Of a stretch of DNA of 53,749 bases, positions 52,240 to 53,749 are shown piece after piece. Position 1 is the first letter of the stretch. Each line of letters starts with the position of its first letter. The DNA lies in NCBI GenBank assembly GCA_937894795.1, contig CALCQV010000162.1, positions 1 to 53,749 on the forward strand, in the 5' to 3' direction. The notes under the pieces are model-generated. The model did no database searches and was not told the origin of the DNA. It was given only the letters and a program-made list of their open reading frames with translations. The stretch comes from an uncultured Bacteroidales bacterium. Lineage in GTDB: Bacteria; Bacteroidota; Bacteroidia; Bacteroidales; Lentimicrobiaceae. The position numbers were made by a program, and so were the translations under genes.

Positions 52240-53535
52240 CTATAATCTGAAATCAACACCAATGGCAATAACGGTAGCTGCAGAATTTACGTCAACAGGA
52301 ATACCTGCATTCAATGATTTGATGGTTTGATCCTTCCAGAATGTTTTCATCAGTCCCAGATCAACCTGAATATTCTCAGTGATATTATACCCCAATCCCA
52401 AGCTTAGGTTAAAGTTGTCATATTTAAGTACTTCATAGAGTCCCAACTTGGTATAATAAAGTTCTATATTATCATAATTATAGAAGGTTTGATTACCCCC
52501 AAGACTAACTTGTAGCTTGTCGTTTATATCATACATGAATCCCAGGGCTACTTTCAAGCAATTGCCTGCAACTTCTGAAGCCAGAAAATCATTTCCATTT
52601 GAGGGATCCCAGATTGTGTCCCAATCAGCACTTTTTTGGAAATAATAATTCAAATCAACGGCGGCTGTCAACTGATCGGTTAGCTGATATGAGATACCTG
52701 TATTGATCACGGCCGGTAAATCGCGACGACTTTTGTCACCATCAGATTCCATTTCAAGGGTGCCTGCATTATCTGACGCTTCAAAATCAAGTTTTACCTT
52801 TGTTTCATAATGAATGGCAATGTTCAGCTTGTCAATTGGTTTATAGTCAACGCCTATAACTCCGCCGAAGCCATTGGCATTAGCCTTGTAATCAACGGTC
52901 ATGGTATTGTCGGGGGCTACCGGTGAACCGGTAAATGTAAGCCCTGCTTTTGTTTTATTCTTTCCCATCAAATAGCGACCACCCAAAGAAACGGCCAACT
53001 GATCATTGATTGAATAAGAGAAGCCTAGTGGAATGGTGATATAGAAAGAGGATGCTTCCAGATACTGATCCTTGAATGAGGTATATCCACCGGCCTCAGC
53101 CATTAAAGGCAACAAGCTATAACCGATCAGAGTGGTATTAAAAGAACCTTCGGGGTAATTCACGGAAGCGCCGCCACCAGAAATATAAACGCCGGTTGAA
53201 ATGGCCAACTTATCTTTTTTCCAGGCACCATACAACATAGGAAGGAATGGATCCATACCGTCCTGTTCGCGCATAACACTACCGGCTCCGAAATTAAAGG
53301 TGTGCTGTGGATGCCTGAATAGCATCTGGTTACTGACACTTACATAAATACCATCATCAAGCATTGCCAGTCCGGCCGGATTATAATTTACCATATCGGC
53401 ACCACCATCAAGTGATGCGTTGCGTACATTTGAGCGAATCCACTTGGCACTCATGTTTGACAGATTATCCATTTGTGCACTGGCTGAAATTGTCATCGCA
53501 ATTAATGCGAGAATAGTAAGTAATTTCCTTTTCAT
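52240..53535 (-). CDS. FadL/OmpP1/TodX-family outer membrane protein
   Basis: A 431-residue porin with a signal peptide (~1-20, ending ISASA). The N-terminal plug has the family phrase ASLDGGADMVNYNPAGLAML (NPAG at 52-55). The rest is a series of amphipathic beta strands ending in the C-terminal aromatic-rich GVDFRL. The family imports hydrophobic compounds such as fatty acids and aromatics across the outer membrane. The substrate of this member is unknown. A strong hairpin ends its transcript. Confidence 0.9.
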   Translation of the reverse strand: MKRKLLTILALIAMTISASAQMDNLSNMSAKWIRSNVRNASLDGGADMVNYNPAGLAMLDDGIYVSVSNQMLFRHPQHTFNFGAGSVMREQDGMDPFLPMLYGAWKKDKLAISTGVYISGGGASVNYPEGSFNTTLIGYSLLPLMAEAGGYTSFKDQYLEASSFYITIPLGFSYSINDQLAVSLGGRYLMGKNKTKAGLTFTGSPVAPDNTMTVDYKANANGFGGVIGVDYKPIDKLNIAIHYETKVKLDFEASDNAGTLEMESDGDKSRRDLPAVINTGISYQLTDQLTAAVDLNYYFQKSADWDTIWDPSNGNDFLASEVAGNCLKVALGFMYDINDKLQVSLGGNQTFYNYDNIELYYTKLGLYEVLKYDNFNLSLGLGYNITENIQVDLGLMKTFWKDQTIKSLNAGIPVDVNSAATVIAIGVDFRL

Positions 53536-53696
53536 GTTGGTTGTTTAGAGGTTTAAAACTTGTTTGCTATGGTTCATTGACTAAAGAATCCATGCAATTT
53601 AGTAATTATATCATTTGCCCGATATGCTTGATATTGATTTTCATCAAAATAAATAACAAAATGCTTTAACAAGTATAAAGGAGCCATTAAGGGTAT
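53536..53696. other. Intergenic stretch upstream of the FadL-type gene
   Basis: I find no clear TAnnTTTG box on the minus strand and no gene between the FadL start and the repeat array at 53697. Confidence 0.4.
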
Positions 53697-53749
53697 AAGC
53701 GTTGTTTAAACGATGTTTAAGCGTTATTTAAGCGTTATATAACGCTTAA
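53697..53749. repeat. 11-bp-period repeat ending in a 22-bp perfect palindrome
   Basis: Units AAGCGTTGTTT, AAACGATGTTT, AAGCGTTATTT and AAGCGTTATAT follow head to tail at 53697, 53708, 53719 and 53730. The last 22 bases (53728-53749) are a perfect palindrome, TTAAGCGTTAT and its complement, at the window's end. The array may continue beyond. Confidence 0.8.

Overview
The window reads as chromosome of a Bacteroidota (probably Bacteroidales-like, free-living) bacterium. Evidence: promoters of the form TTTG / ~20 bp / TAnnTTTG recur upstream of genes; there is a protein with a type IX secretion (Por) sorting tail, a GH92 mannosidase, a type III glutamine synthetase, a TonB-dependent receptor with a CarboxypepD_reg-like N-terminus, DUF4831 and DUF4199 proteins and a FadL-type porin. 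Coding density is high. I saw no phage, insertion sequence or CRISPR array, so this is mostly core chromosome.

Layout. 0-1.5 kb: end of a carbamate kinase gene and an ornithine carbamoyltransferase. 1.5-9.6 kb (minus): GH92 mannosidase, phosphohexomutase, and a nucleotide-sugar operon (UDP-glucose dehydrogenase, UDP-xylose synthase, RmlD-like reductase, degenerate GxxExxY protein). 9.9-16.7 kb (plus): TetR regulator plus a TolC / HlyD / split-YbhF ATPase pair / two ABC-2 permeases efflux operon. 17-20.5 kb: pstSCAB phosphate uptake. 20.7-22.8 kb: GlnN. 22.9-26.1 kb (minus): the four-gene GDP-D-glycero-D-manno-heptose set hddA-gmhA-hddC-gmhB, preceded by a PKD/T9SS surface protein and two glycosyltransferases (to 29.9 kb). 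30.5 kb: the small SRP RNA gene, then YciO/Sua5, a cupin and tRNA-Lys(TTT). 31.9-37.8 kb: DUF4831, Yip1, KdsA, RarA, two paralogous tiny lipoproteins and a DEAD-box helicase. 38-41 kb: rhodanese, NAD(P)-binding protein, 14-TM MFS carrier, DUF302. 41.2-44 kb: a TonB-dependent receptor under an FMN riboswitch. 44.2-47 kb: hybrid histidine kinase. 47.1-52.2 kb: a mutasome-like cassette, LexA-like XRE-S24 repressor divergent from dinB-dnaE2. 52.2 kb to the end: FadL-type porin.

The two most informative systems are (1) the FMN riboswitch leader in front of the TonB receptor, where both alternative pairings (a 12-bp anti-sequestor and a 9-bp hairpin at the start codon) can be read directly, implying flavin uptake across the outer membrane; and (2) the S24 repressor / catalytically intact Y-family polymerase / DnaE2-like cassette, whose promoter holds two copies of a GATTA-N5-TAATC palindrome 23 bp apart, a candidate SOS-type operator. 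Unexplained 11-bp-period repeat arrays occur at 4.05 kb and 53.7 kb, and a 33-bp repeat at 47.0 kb.
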